Positions 9,063 through 17,118 of a stretch of DNA of 64,000 bases are shown here, in pieces. The notes below the pieces were generated by a model. The model worked only from the letters and a program-made list of their open reading frames with translations, was not told the origin of the DNA and did not search any database. The stretch covers positions 62,001 through 126,000 of the forward strand of contig JAWKPM010000005.1 in the NCBI GenBank assembly GCA_041390625.1, in the 5' to 3' direction. The DNA comes from RBC038 sp041390625 (lineage in GTDB: Bacteria; Chloroflexota; Dehalococcoidia; UBA2979). Positions within the stretch are counted from its first letter, which is position 1. Every line of letters starts with the position of its first letter. The position numbers and the translations under genes were made by a program.

Positions 9063-9533
9063 GTGAGGTTCGAGCACGAGATCGTCGTGCCTGCGGGCCT
9101 CGATGAGGTGACGACGTTCCTCGAGGACGTGCCGTCGGTAGCGCAGTGCATCCCGGACGTCTCCGACGTGACGCTCGTCGGGCCGGACACGTACGAGGGC
9201 TCGCTGCGGATGCGCCTCGGGCCGGTGGGCTTCACCCTCGGCGGCACGGCGGTCCTCGACCGCAGCGATCCCGAGGTGTGGCGACTGCGGGGCGAGGGGC
9301 GCGACAGGCGCGTCGGCGCGGGCGTCGATGCGGCCCTCGAGGCACGACTGGCCTCGGAAGGTGAGGCGTCGACGCGCATCGATATGGTCGCGGACCTGCA
9401 GTTCTCGGGGCGGCTGGCGGAGCTGGGGCAGCCGCTGATCCGGCGCAAGGCGGACGCGATGGTGCGAGACTTCGCGGCGAATCTGCGCCGCGTGTTCGAG
9501 ACGGGCCAGGGAGCGGGGGACCTCGATGGGTAA
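9063..9533 (+). CDS. CoxG-like SRPBCC family protein
   Basis: This 156-residue protein resembles CO dehydrogenase subunit G (CoxG). It starts with FEHEIVVPAG and has the DVPSVAQCIPDV block characteristic of this SRPBCC/START-fold family. CoxG proteins help recruit or assemble molybdenum hydroxylases at the membrane. Position directly after the three structural subunits supports that role here. The GTG at 9063 is the best placed start, seven bases after the preceding stop. The last eight bases overlap the following SDR gene. It lacks the long C-terminal membrane tail seen in some CoxG proteins. Confidence 0.85.
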   Translation: MRFEHEIVVPAGLDEVTTFLEDVPSVAQCIPDVSDVTLVGPDTYEGSLRMRLGPVGFTLGGTAVLDRSDPEVWRLRGEGRDRRVGAGVDAALEARLASEGEASTRIDMVADLQFSGRLAELGQPLIRRKADAMVRDFAANLRRVFETGQGAGDLDG

Positions 9534-10374
9534 GCTCGACGGGAAGGTCGCGATCGTCACCGGCGCGAGCCGTGGGATCGGTGAGGGGATCGCGAAGCTC
9601 TTCGCGGAGGAGGGTGCGCGAGTCGTCTGCGCCGCGCGCACGCTGCACGAGGGCGACCACATGCTCGCGGGCTCCCTCGATCGGACCGTCGAGCGGATTC
9701 GCGAGGCCGGGGGCGAGGCGACGGCCATCACCGTCGATGTCTCGGACGACGACTCGTGCAACGAGCTGGTGGCGCAGACGAAGTCGACGTACGGCGCGGT
9801 CGACGTCCTCGTGAACAACGCGGCGCTCAACTACTACATCCCGATCGTCGACTACCCGACCAGTCGCTGGGTGCGCGGCTTCGCCGTGAACACGCACGGG
9901 CCGTTCATGCTCTCCAAGGCAGTGCTGCCCGACATGATCGAGCGCGGCAGCGGGTCAATCGTGAGCATCTCCTCGGTGGGGGCGATCGGGCCGGGACGCG
10001 GCCCGTACTCGGACCTGCCGGCGCGCATGGGCGGGACGATGTACGGCGCCTCGAAAGCGGCGCTCGAGCGCTTCACACAGGGGCTCGCGCAGGAGGTCTA
10101 CGAGCACGGCGTCTCTGTGACGTGCGTCTCGCCGGGCGTGGGCGTGGCGACCGAGGGCACCGTGCACTTCGGGATCAGCAAGAGCCTCGACGACCCCGAC
10201 CGCGAACCGATGTCGATGATGACGCGGGCAGTGCTGCTGCTCGCGACGGAGCCGCTGGATGCGGTCACCGGTCGCGTCACCTACAGCCAGGCGATCCTCA
10301 AGGAGTTCGGCTGGATCGAGGGCGGCGAGGGCCTCGGGATCGACCGGCGCGGCTCGGGCTACTCCGAGATCTAG
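9526..10374 (+). CDS. SDR family oxidoreductase
   Basis: This 282-residue short-chain dehydrogenase has the cofactor motif TGASRGIGEG, an NNAA motif, an active-site serine in SISSVG and YGASK as YxxxK. A roughly 15-residue insertion around GRGPYSDLPARMG sits before the catalytic tyrosine, and an extended C-terminus ends in RGSGYSEI. The ATG lies inside CCTCGATG with GGGGGA just upstream, and it overlaps the CoxG-like gene by eight bases. The context suggests oxidation of a product of the molybdenum hydroxylase pathway, but the substrate is unknown. Confidence 0.9.
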   Translation: MGKLDGKVAIVTGASRGIGEGIAKLFAEEGARVVCAARTLHEGDHMLAGSLDRTVERIREAGGEATAITVDVSDDDSCNELVAQTKSTYGAVDVLVNNAALNYYIPIVDYPTSRWVRGFAVNTHGPFMLSKAVLPDMIERGSGSIVSISSVGAIGPGRGPYSDLPARMGGTMYGASKAALERFTQGLAQEVYEHGVSVTCVSPGVGVATEGTVHFGISKSLDDPDREPMSMMTRAVLLLATEPLDAVTGRVTYSQAILKEFGWIEGGEGLGIDRRGSGYSEI

Positions 10375-10379
10375 CCTCG

Positions 10380-10919
10380 ATGGCCGGACTCGACGGACGC
10401 ATCCTGATCGAGCAGGGCGACATCACGCGCCTGCACGTCGATGCGATCGTCAACGCCGCGAACAGCAGCTTGCTGGGCGGCGGAGGCGTCGACGGCGCAA
10501 TCCATCGAGCGGCGGGGCCGGAGCTCCTCGAGGAGTGCCGCACCCTCGGCGGCTGCCCGACGGGCGAGGCGCGCATCACGAAGGGTTACCGCCTGCCGGC
10601 GCGGCACGTCATTCACACCGTCGGGCCGGTCTGGCGCGGGGGCGCACATGGCGAGGACGATCTCCTCGCGAGCGCGTACCGCTCGAGCCTCGAGCTGGCG
10701 CGCGACCACGGTGTCGAGACGGTCGCCTTCCCGGCGATCAGCACGGGGATCTTCGGGTACCCCCTCGAGCGGGCCACGCAGATCGCGATTGGCGAGGTGC
10801 GGCGCTTCCTCGAAGGCTCGGACCTGCCTCGGAGTGTGACGTTCGTCTGCTTCGATAGCGCGACACGCGACGTGTACGAACGAGTCCTGGCCGAGGCATC
10901 GCCCGGCGACGACCGCTGA
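10380..10919 (+). CDS. Macrodomain protein, O-acetyl-ADP-ribose deacetylase-like
   Basis: This 179-residue single-domain protein has the macrodomain signatures VDAIVNAANSSLLGGGGVDGAI near residues 20-41 and STGIFGYP near residue 122. These bind the ADP-ribose distal ribose and diphosphate. The closest type is the YmdB/MacroD class that removes acetyl from O-acetyl-ADP-ribose or ADP-ribose from proteins. The ATG lies in CCTCGATG five bases after the SDR stop and no Shine-Dalgarno site is visible, so translation is probably coupled. Why it sits in a catabolic gene train is not evident. Confidence 0.88.
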   Translation: MAGLDGRILIEQGDITRLHVDAIVNAANSSLLGGGGVDGAIHRAAGPELLEECRTLGGCPTGEARITKGYRLPARHVIHTVGPVWRGGAHGEDDLLASAYRSSLELARDHGVETVAFPAISTGIFGYPLERATQIAIGEVRRFLEGSDLPRSVTFVCFDSATRDVYERVLAEASPGDDR

Positions 10920-10933
10920 CGAAAGGACCTCGG

Positions 10934-12268
10934 ATGGGAGCCACGCGGCAGCTCGCGACCTTCGTCGCCACGACCCCCATCGAGGCGCTCCCCGCCTCGA
11001 TGCTGCACGAGGCGAAGCGGACGCTGATCAACGTCCTCGCGGTCGCGCTCTCGGCCTCGGTGGACGACTCGGTGCCCGCCCTCGAGACGTGGGACGGGGC
11101 GCGGGCTGACGAGGCCACGATCGTCGGGCGAGGTCGGACGAGCCTCGGGCGTGCGGCGCTGGTGAACGGCTATCTCGCGCATCTGCAGGATTATGACGAC
11201 ACGCACTTCCCGACCATCCTCCACCCGAGCGCGCCCACGTGGCCGGCGGTGCTGGCCGCAGCCGAGGGTCGAGGGACGAGCGGCCTCGAGACGCTGGGCG
11301 CCTTCGTTCTCGGCGCCGAGGCGGCGTGCCGCGTCGCGATGTCGGTACACCCGTGGCACTACGACGGCGGCTGGCACATCACCGGCACGGCGGGCGTCTT
11401 CGGCGGGGTGGCCGGGGCGGCGCGTGTCCTCGGGCTGGACGTCGAGGCGACGACGCGCGCGCTCGGCCTCGGAGGGACGCACGCCGCGGGGGTGCGCGAG
11501 GCCTTCGGGACAAACGGCAAGGCGATGCACGCCGGGCAGGCGGCCGAGGTCGGCCTGCGCTCGGCGGCGCTGGCGGCACGTGGGTGGCGCGGGCCCGAGA
11601 CCATCCTCGAGGGGCGGCGCGGGTTCTGGGCGGTCGCCTCGCCGGGCGGCCACGACGCCTCGCTCCTCGACGGGCTCGACGCCTCGATGGCGCGCTGGGA
11701 GCTCGGGCAGAACGGGCTCAAGCCGTACGCGAACGGCGTCGTCTCGCACCCTCTGCAGGACGCGACGATCGAGCTGCGAGAGCGTCACGGCATCGATCCC
11801 GCGCAGGTCGAGCGCATCGAGGCGCGCGTGCACCCGCTGGTCCTCGAGCTAATGAACCGGGTGCAGCCAACGACAGGCCTCGAGGGGAAGTTCTCGCACC
11901 AGCACTGCATTGCGGCCGCGCTCGTCGACGGCGCGGGGCACGACGCGCAGTTCACGGACGAGCGGGTGCGCGACCCGCGCATTGCCTCGATCCGCGGGCT
12001 CGTGCACGCCATGCCGGACGAAACGCTGGCGGAGGAGGCGACGCACCTCGAGATCACGATGCGGGACGGGACGACGTTCGCGACGGACGTCGAGCACGCG
12101 ACGGGCTCGCCCGAGAACCCGATGAGCGACGAGCGCCTCGAGGCGAAGTTCACGGCGCTGGCCGAGCCCGTCCTCGGTGCATCGAAGGCGCGGTCGCTCC
12201 TCGATGCCGCGTGGCACCTCGACGAGGCGGCTGACGTGCGGGGGGTGATGAGCCTGGCCAGTACGTAA
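10934..12268 (+). CDS. MmgE/PrpD family protein
   Basis: This 444-residue protein resembles the MmgE/PrpD superfamily, which includes 2-methylcitrate dehydratase, cis-aconitate decarboxylase and iminodisuccinate epimerase. Recognisable blocks are the YLAHLQDYDDTH region, the ITGTAGVFGG helix, the KPYANGVVSHP segment and the later EGKFSHQHC block. A GAAAGGA site precedes the ATG. Length is normal. It closes the same-strand train that begins with the molybdenum hydroxylase. The exact substrate cannot be given because the superfamily is functionally mixed. Confidence 0.85.
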   Translation: MGATRQLATFVATTPIEALPASMLHEAKRTLINVLAVALSASVDDSVPALETWDGARADEATIVGRGRTSLGRAALVNGYLAHLQDYDDTHFPTILHPSAPTWPAVLAAAEGRGTSGLETLGAFVLGAEAACRVAMSVHPWHYDGGWHITGTAGVFGGVAGAARVLGLDVEATTRALGLGGTHAAGVREAFGTNGKAMHAGQAAEVGLRSAALAARGWRGPETILEGRRGFWAVASPGGHDASLLDGLDASMARWELGQNGLKPYANGVVSHPLQDATIELRERHGIDPAQVERIEARVHPLVLELMNRVQPTTGLEGKFSHQHCIAAALVDGAGHDAQFTDERVRDPRIASIRGLVHAMPDETLAEEATHLEITMRDGTTFATDVEHATGSPENPMSDERLEAKFTALAEPVLGASKARSLLDAAWHLDEAADVRGVMSLAST

Positions 12269-12389
12269 GTCGCGTCCACAGGCGCATCCACATCGCCTCG
12301 AATCTCACGCGGCGGCGATGTGTGCTCGATGTGCATCGGTGTGTTCGCAACCGGCATCGACGGCTCGGCCGGCCGCGGTACATTTCTTG

Positions 12390-12510
12390 CAGGTCGGCGG
12401 GGACCGGGGGGCGCGGGAAGTCTGCACAGACCGCGGCTCACGGAGCAGACAGCAACGTCCGACTTAGAAGCGCGCAGCCCGAGCAATCGGACTGCGCGCT
12501 TTGCTTTGCC
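12390..12510 (+). ncRNA. Candidate structured small RNA or leader
   Basis: About 120 bases contain three successive inverted repeats. GGTC/GACC is at 12392-12405. GTCTGC/GCAGAC is at 12420-12450 and has an inner CCG/CGG. A strong terminator-like hairpin lies at 12468-12501. A weak promoter-like pair, TCGACG at 12357 and TACATT at 12379 with 16 bases between, could start transcription near 12390. No known RNA family (SRP RNA, 6S, tmRNA, RNase P, tRNA) is recognisable. It could also be an attenuating leader of the hydrolase gene that starts at 12602, or simply the end of the MmgE/PrpD transcript. Assignment rests on pairing alone. Confidence 0.35.
12468..12510 (+). terminator. Rho-independent terminator-like hairpin
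   Basis: The arms AGCGCGCAG and CTGCGCGCT pair perfectly. An additional CCGA/TCGG stem lies inside them across a C-A mismatch, closed by a GCAA tetraloop (12483-12486). The outer stem is extended by an A-T pair. The T-rich sequence TTGCTTTGCC follows immediately on the plus strand. This is a good terminator for plus-strand transcription, either of the MmgE/PrpD operon or of a separate small RNA. Confidence 0.6.
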
Positions 12511-12601
12511 CTCGATTGCCGCCCTCCCTCGATGTAGGCCGATGCGCGTCGACTACCATGGCGCGGCTCGCGAGCTCGACGAGCGCGAACGGAGGCAAGA
12601 C

Positions 12602-13480
12602 GTGGCGATCACCCTCGACTGGCTCGGCTGTGCGACATTCCGGCTCGACATCGACGGGCTCGTGATCTTCCTCGACACGTTCCTCGATCGAGCGGACACC
12701 GCGCCGAACGTGGGGATGACGACGGCGGACGTCACGAAGGCGGACTTCGCGCTCATCGGACACAGCCACTGGGACCACCTGGCCGGCGCCGACATCATCG
12801 CAAAGAACACGGGCGCAACCGTGATCTGCTCGAACGAATCGGCGCGCGTCCTCGGTGAGCGCGGGGTGCCGCAGGGGCAGATGTGGCGGGCGCAGGGCGG
12901 CGAGCACTTCCAGCTCTCGGACGAGGTCACCGTGCGCACCTTCCCGAGCCTGCACTCGTGCATCTGGACGCGCGCGGCACGACCGGGCACGCCCCTCTTC
13001 GGTGACTACGGCGTGTTCGAGAACGAGCGCGAGGCGCGCCTGGCGGCGGCGCGCGAGCGTCGGGGCGCCGGCGGGCCCTCGAGCCGCCCGGACTGGGCGC
13101 ACAGCGACAGCATCGGTGGCGCGGTCGACTACCTCATCTCGACGCCGCGCGGGACGATCTTCTTCCAGGACAGCATGGGCTACTTCACCGGCATCTACGC
13201 GGGCATCCGGGCCGATATCGCCCTCCTCGCGGCGGCGGGGCGCGGCAACATCGACGGCGAACCCGTGCAGGGCGCGCTCGAGGACGTGATCGTTCGCGAG
13301 TGCGAGCTGCTGCGGCCGCAACAGATCGTCCTCAGCCACCACGACAACTTCTCGGGTGCCGAAGGCGCGCCCGACATCACCGACCTCACGCCGGTGCACG
13401 AGGCTGTGGCGCGCGTGACACCGCGCGTCGAGGTGCTGACGCCGGCCCTCGGAGGGCGCCTCACGCTCTTCGAGGACTAG
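12602..13480 (+). CDS. Metal-dependent hydrolase, UlaG-like metallo-beta-lactamase fold
   Basis: This 292-residue protein has the beta-lactamase-like metal motif HSHWDH, here GHSHWDHLAG, typical of UlaG-type metal-dependent hydrolases. It begins with the family-like segment TLDWLGCATFRL. A late SHHDNF block probably supplies another ligand. The GTG at 12602 follows GGAGG by six bases and gives the usual family start; an upstream ATG at 12542 has no such site. No signal peptide is visible. The TAG stop overlaps that of the convergent GlnE-like gene in the four bases CTAG. Confidence 0.82.
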   Translation: MAITLDWLGCATFRLDIDGLVIFLDTFLDRADTAPNVGMTTADVTKADFALIGHSHWDHLAGADIIAKNTGATVICSNESARVLGERGVPQGQMWRAQGGEHFQLSDEVTVRTFPSLHSCIWTRAARPGTPLFGDYGVFENEREARLAAARERRGAGGPSSRPDWAHSDSIGGAVDYLISTPRGTIFFQDSMGYFTGIYAGIRADIALLAAAGRGNIDGEPVQGALEDVIVRECELLRPQQIVLSHHDNFSGAEGAPDITDLTPVHEAVARVTPRVEVLTPALGGRLTLFED

Positions 13481-15678
13481 CGCGGCGGGCGCAGCTCCTC
13501 GAGGACGTCCCAGAGGCCGCGGGCGAACTCCATCCGCACCTCGATGGCGCGCGCGAGGTCGTCCGGCCGTTCGAAGTAGAGGCGACGCGCCAGGTACTCG
13601 AACTCCCGCGAGTCGCGGTCGGGCACCGCGAGGTCCTTCGCATTGCCTCGGACGACGCGCAGTCCATCGATGAGCTGCCGCAGGAAGAGGTAGGCGTCCT
13701 GCAGCTTGGCCGCGAGCAACTCGGGAATCCAGCCGCCGCGACGCAGCAGCTCGCACGCCTCGAGGGTGCCGGGGGCGCGCACGGTCCGGTCGGTCGCGCC
13801 GACCTCGATCTGGAGCGCCTGCACGAAGTACTCGATGTCGACGACGCCACCGAGACCGTACTTCGCGTCGAGCGCGCCGGTGGTGAGCTCGGCGACCTGG
13901 CGGCCTCGGAGGTAGCGCACGTCCTCGAGATCGAGCGGGGCGCCGGAGTAAACGAAGGCGTCACGCGCCTCGACGACGGCCCGACCGAGAGCTTCGTCGC
14001 CGACGACCGGTCGCAGACGGACGAGCGCCATGCGCTCGAACTGCTGCGCCTCGCCGTCGGTGGCGTAGTAGGCGCGAAACGCCTCGAGCGTGCTCGCGGC
14101 GGGGCCGTTGTTGCCGTAGGGCCGGAGCCGCGTGTCGATCTCGAAAATGCCCTCGCGGCGCGTGAAGATGGAGTCGCGCAGCTCGCGGGCGAAGGCCTCG
14201 AAGTATTGGGCGTTCGAGGTGGGCTGAGCACCGTCGGTCGTCCCGGCGCCGGCGTAGACCACGAGCAGCTCGATATCCGAGGCGAAGCCGATCTCACGGC
14301 CGCCGAACTTGCCGAGCGCACAGATCGCCCAGCCGCAGCGCGTGCCATCCTCCAGGCGTGGTGCGCCGTGTCGCGCCTCGAGAACGCGCTCGGCCTCGGT
14401 GGCGACGGCCTCGAGGACGGCCTCGGCGAGCTCGGCGAGCTCGCGCGAGAAGACCAGGAAGCCGGTGCGCCGGGTGATGTGCCGCAGATCGATGCGGAAC
14501 ATCTCGCGATCCTTGAAGGCGTTGATGCGGCGCACGACCTCGGCGTGGTCGGTCACGGCCTCGACCTCCGAGCGCAGGCGTTTGCGTAGGGAGTCGCGCG
14601 TCGGGGCCTCGTCCAGCGCCTCGGAGTCGGCGAGCAGGGGGAAGAGGCTCTCGTGCTGGAGGCGGAGGAAGTCTTCCCAGAGGAAGCGACTCACGCCGAG
14701 GAGCTCGGCGAGCGTCCGCAACACGCCCTCCGAGTCGAGCGATTGCCACGCCGAGCCATCCTGCTGACGGGCCAGCATGGAGCGAGCCATGGCACTGAAC
14801 TGCTGGAGTGCCTGGGCGGGGTCCGGCGCCTCGCCGAGGAGGTGCGTGAAGCGCCGGATCAGTACGGCGGCGGTGCGCAGCTCGTGGAGGCGGTCCGGGC
14901 TCGTGATCTTGCTGCCGCCGGAGGTCGTCAGCCAGAAGGTGTCGGCCGTGACGCCCTCGGAAGTGCGGATCTCAGCACGGCGGACGCTGACGTCGAGGGC
15001 GATGAGGGCACTCGCGAACTCGAAGAGGAAGCCCGGCTGGTCGGGGGAGCGGATCGTGAGTCGTGTGGCCTCGGGATCGGATTCGGCGTCGATCTCCACC
15101 TCGACGGGTGTCGCGGCCTCGGAGGCTGCCGCCACCTCAGCGGTGGCGCGCTCGCGACCGGCGAGGCGGAGTAGCAGGCGCTCGCGGGCCTCGTCGCGCT
15201 TCCCCTCGGCGAGGAGGGCGACGAGCGCCGCGAGCTCGCGACCGAGCTCGTTCCAGTCGGGATCGACGTCCGACGTCACCTCGAAGAGGTCGAGAGCGAC
15301 GCGGCTCGTGGGCTTCGGGGGCGCGGGTGGCGACCACGCGCGACGCGGGCGACCGCGCGGCTCGCGCCTCGGTGGAGGTGAGGCCTCGGAGGTCTCCGTC
15401 GCGGTGTCGAGGGTGAGGATGTCGGCGCTTGTGACATCGAGGCCCGTCGCGGTCAGGAGCCCGGCGACGCTGGCCAGTACCCCAACGTGGTCTCCGGCAC
15501 AGACGGCCACGCGCCAGTGGTTTGGATCGAGCGACGCGACGTCGAGGCGGACGTCGCCGGGCGAGGCAATGGCACGCATGGCCTCGAGATGGCGTTGGCG
15601 CTCGGCGACCGGCAGTGCGCCGTACGCCTCACCGAGGCGTGCCGCAACGTCGTCGAGCTCGAGTGGTGCGCCGGCCAT
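13477..15678 (-). CDS. ACT-ACT-GlnE-type nucleotidyltransferase fusion
   Basis: The 733-residue protein has two ACT-like ligand-binding segments, about residues 54-90 (RVAVCAGDHVGVLASVAGLL) and 203-240 (DQPGFLFEFASALIAL). A single GlnE-type adenylyltransferase module follows. The core ALGKFGGREIGFASDIELL is at about 454-472, DTRLRPYG at 515-522, and the C-terminal GGVVDIEYFVQ helix near 611. Classical GlnE is about 950 residues with two nucleotidyltransferase domains and no ACT domains. The metal motif is SDIE rather than the usual SDxD. It probably modifies glutamine synthetase or a PII-like partner in response to an amino acid. It lies 52 bases downstream of the HEYAH lipoprotein. Confidence 0.8.
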   Translation of the reverse strand: MAGAPLELDDVAARLGEAYGALPVAERQRHLEAMRAIASPGDVRLDVASLDPNHWRVAVCAGDHVGVLASVAGLLTATGLDVTSADILTLDTATETSEASPPPRREPRGRPRRAWSPPAPPKPTSRVALDLFEVTSDVDPDWNELGRELAALVALLAEGKRDEARERLLLRLAGRERATAEVAAASEAATPVEVEIDAESDPEATRLTIRSPDQPGFLFEFASALIALDVSVRRAEIRTSEGVTADTFWLTTSGGSKITSPDRLHELRTAAVLIRRFTHLLGEAPDPAQALQQFSAMARSMLARQQDGSAWQSLDSEGVLRTLAELLGVSRFLWEDFLRLQHESLFPLLADSEALDEAPTRDSLRKRLRSEVEAVTDHAEVVRRINAFKDREMFRIDLRHITRRTGFLVFSRELAELAEAVLEAVATEAERVLEARHGAPRLEDGTRCGWAICALGKFGGREIGFASDIELLVVYAGAGTTDGAQPTSNAQYFEAFARELRDSIFTRREGIFEIDTRLRPYGNNGPAASTLEAFRAYYATDGEAQQFERMALVRLRPVVGDEALGRAVVEARDAFVYSGAPLDLEDVRYLRGRQVAELTTGALDAKYGLGGVVDIEYFVQALQIEVGATDRTVRAPGTLEACELLRRGGWIPELLAAKLQDAYLFLRQLIDGLRVVRGNAKDLAVPDRDSREFEYLARRLYFERPDDLARAIEVRMEFARGLWDVLEELRPPR

Positions 15679-15730
15679 CCCTGCCCCCGCTCGGGGACAT
15701 GATATCGGGCGCGCGCCCCGGCCCCCGGGG

Positions 15731-17053
15731 CTAGGGCGCGACGAGCGTCGCCGTCGTTCTGAGCATTCCTTCGGCGTCGGCCTCGGAGGCGGCGACGGCG
15801 AGGACGGTGGTCGTCGCATCGAGGCGGGACAGCGCGACGGCGCGGCCGCCGAACTCGACGGACACGGATGCGCCGACCTCGAGCGGGATCTCGACGAGGG
15901 CGCCCTCGAACTCGGCGGCATCGGCCTCGGTGTCCCACTCGATGACCGCCACGAGGTCGGACGGGCCTTCGGTGTTCGTCAGGAGCGCGAAGCGGTCGCC
16001 GCCCCAGCCGGCGGCAGCCGCGCTCGCCACGCGGGTGGACAGGCCGCTGCGACGCAGCCAGAGGCGCAGCGTGAGCTCACCGAGCACGTCCGCGTAGTCG
16101 ACGGGCCGGGCCTCGAGGGCCTCGAACGGCGTCGTGACCTCGCGCGGCTGCTCTCCCGCCTCGTACTTCTCGGGATGCAGCACCTGCTCGGTGGAGGCGG
16201 GCGGAGACTCGAAGGCCTGGTCCAGTGCGGACGTGCCGCCGGCGCGGTTCACGGCGGTCGCGAACGTCAGGCCCTCCTGGTACGGGAAGAGGAGGAAGTC
16301 GAGCAGCACGGACGGCACGTCGGGCGTTGGTGCGGTGAGCGAGGTGCCGAGCAACTCGAGGGCGGCCGCCAGCCCGAGGTCCTGGAGGTACAGCGTCTGC
16401 CAGAGGGTCGCGTCACCCTCGACGAGGGCGGAGAGCGCGTAGGAGGCGTCGCGGTTCGGGGTCGCAGCATCGAGCGTCTGGAGGTCGAAGTGGGCGTCCT
16501 GCAGCGCGTGGGCGTACTCGTGGGCGTACGTCACTTCCTGCAAGGTGTCGAAGGGAGCGCCACTGCGTACGTACATCGCGCGCGTCGCAGGGTCGTAGAG
16601 GCCGAGCACCTGCTCATCGAGCAGCGCACCGTAGAGCTCGATGACGTCGGTGTCGGCCGGCAGCAGCCCGAGCGCGATCAGGAGCCGCCCCTCCTTGAGG
16701 AAGGAGTCGCGCACGGCGGGATCGCCGAGCTCGTCATCGAGGATGGTGTGGAGTGCCTCGTCATCCACGAACTCGCGGCGGAGGTCGGTTGCGGGCGTGA
16801 GGTCGCGCAGCTCCTCGATGCGGGCCTCGATGGCGGCGAGGTCGGGCTCGGGCGTCGTGGCAGGTGTTGCCTCGGACGTCGGTGAGGCCGTCGGGGTTGG
16901 CGATTCGATGGTGGTCGAGGTGGCTGTCAGTGTCGCGGTGGAGTCGCTACTCGAAGACGAGCAGCCGGCAAGCACGAGCAAGAAGACGGCAGAGGTCGCG
17001 ACGAGCCACCTCGAAGGGCGTGCTTGATGGAGGGCGGGGCGAGGCCGGCGCAT
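15731..17053 (-). CDS. Lipoprotein with HEYAH zinc-metallopeptidase motif
   Basis: This 440-residue protein has a signal peptide with lipobox VLAGC (C31) and a Ser/Thr/Pro-rich linker (residues 32-70). A zinc-peptidase-like HEYAH motif is at H178-H182, and E212 in LVEGDA is a plausible third ligand as in gluzincins. The C-terminal part is a beta-rich region without a known signature. It would be anchored outside the cytoplasmic membrane. The peptidase role is inferred from the motif alone. The GlnE-like gene follows on the same strand after 52 bases, so the two may share a transcript. Confidence 0.7.
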   Translation of the reverse strand: MRRPRPALHQARPSRWLVATSAVFLLVLAGCSSSSSDSTATLTATSTTIESPTPTASPTSEATPATTPEPDLAAIEARIEELRDLTPATDLRREFVDDEALHTILDDELGDPAVRDSFLKEGRLLIALGLLPADTDVIELYGALLDEQVLGLYDPATRAMYVRSGAPFDTLQEVTYAHEYAHALQDAHFDLQTLDAATPNRDASYALSALVEGDATLWQTLYLQDLGLAAALELLGTSLTAPTPDVPSVLLDFLLFPYQEGLTFATAVNRAGGTSALDQAFESPPASTEQVLHPEKYEAGEQPREVTTPFEALEARPVDYADVLGELTLRLWLRRSGLSTRVASAAAAGWGGDRFALLTNTEGPSDLVAVIEWDTEADAAEFEGALVEIPLEVGASVSVEFGGRAVALSRLDATTTVLAVAASEADAEGMLRTTATLVAP

Positions 17054-17118
17054 ACGATCAGTATCGACGCGGACGGGGCGCGACCGTAGCCGGACCTCGT
17101 ACGTCGCGATCGGAAGAA

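Larger units (their letters stand above)
12269..12601. other. 333-base gap without a confident gene
   Basis: This is the longest gene-free stretch of the window. A frame in phase with the downstream hydrolase is open from about 12320, but it starts without a ribosome binding site and its translation looks like random high-GC sequence. The right two thirds hold three consecutive inverted repeats ending in a terminator-like hairpin, described separately as a candidate RNA. The left part (12269-12350) shows nothing I can name. Confidence 0.6.

Noticed and set aside
5481..9533. True CO dehydrogenase (cox) operon
   Set aside because: The large subunit lacks the AYxCSFR loop, and the gene order is large-small-medium instead of medium-small-large; a general molybdenum hydroxylase is more likely.
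12338..12356. tRNA-like T-loop (GTTCGCAAC)
   Set aside because: No acceptor, D or anticodon stems can be drawn around it.
12320..12601. N-terminal extension of the metal-dependent hydrolase
   Set aside because: The frame is open, but a GGAGG site sits directly before GTG at 12602, and the upstream translation has no family similarity and covers the hairpins.
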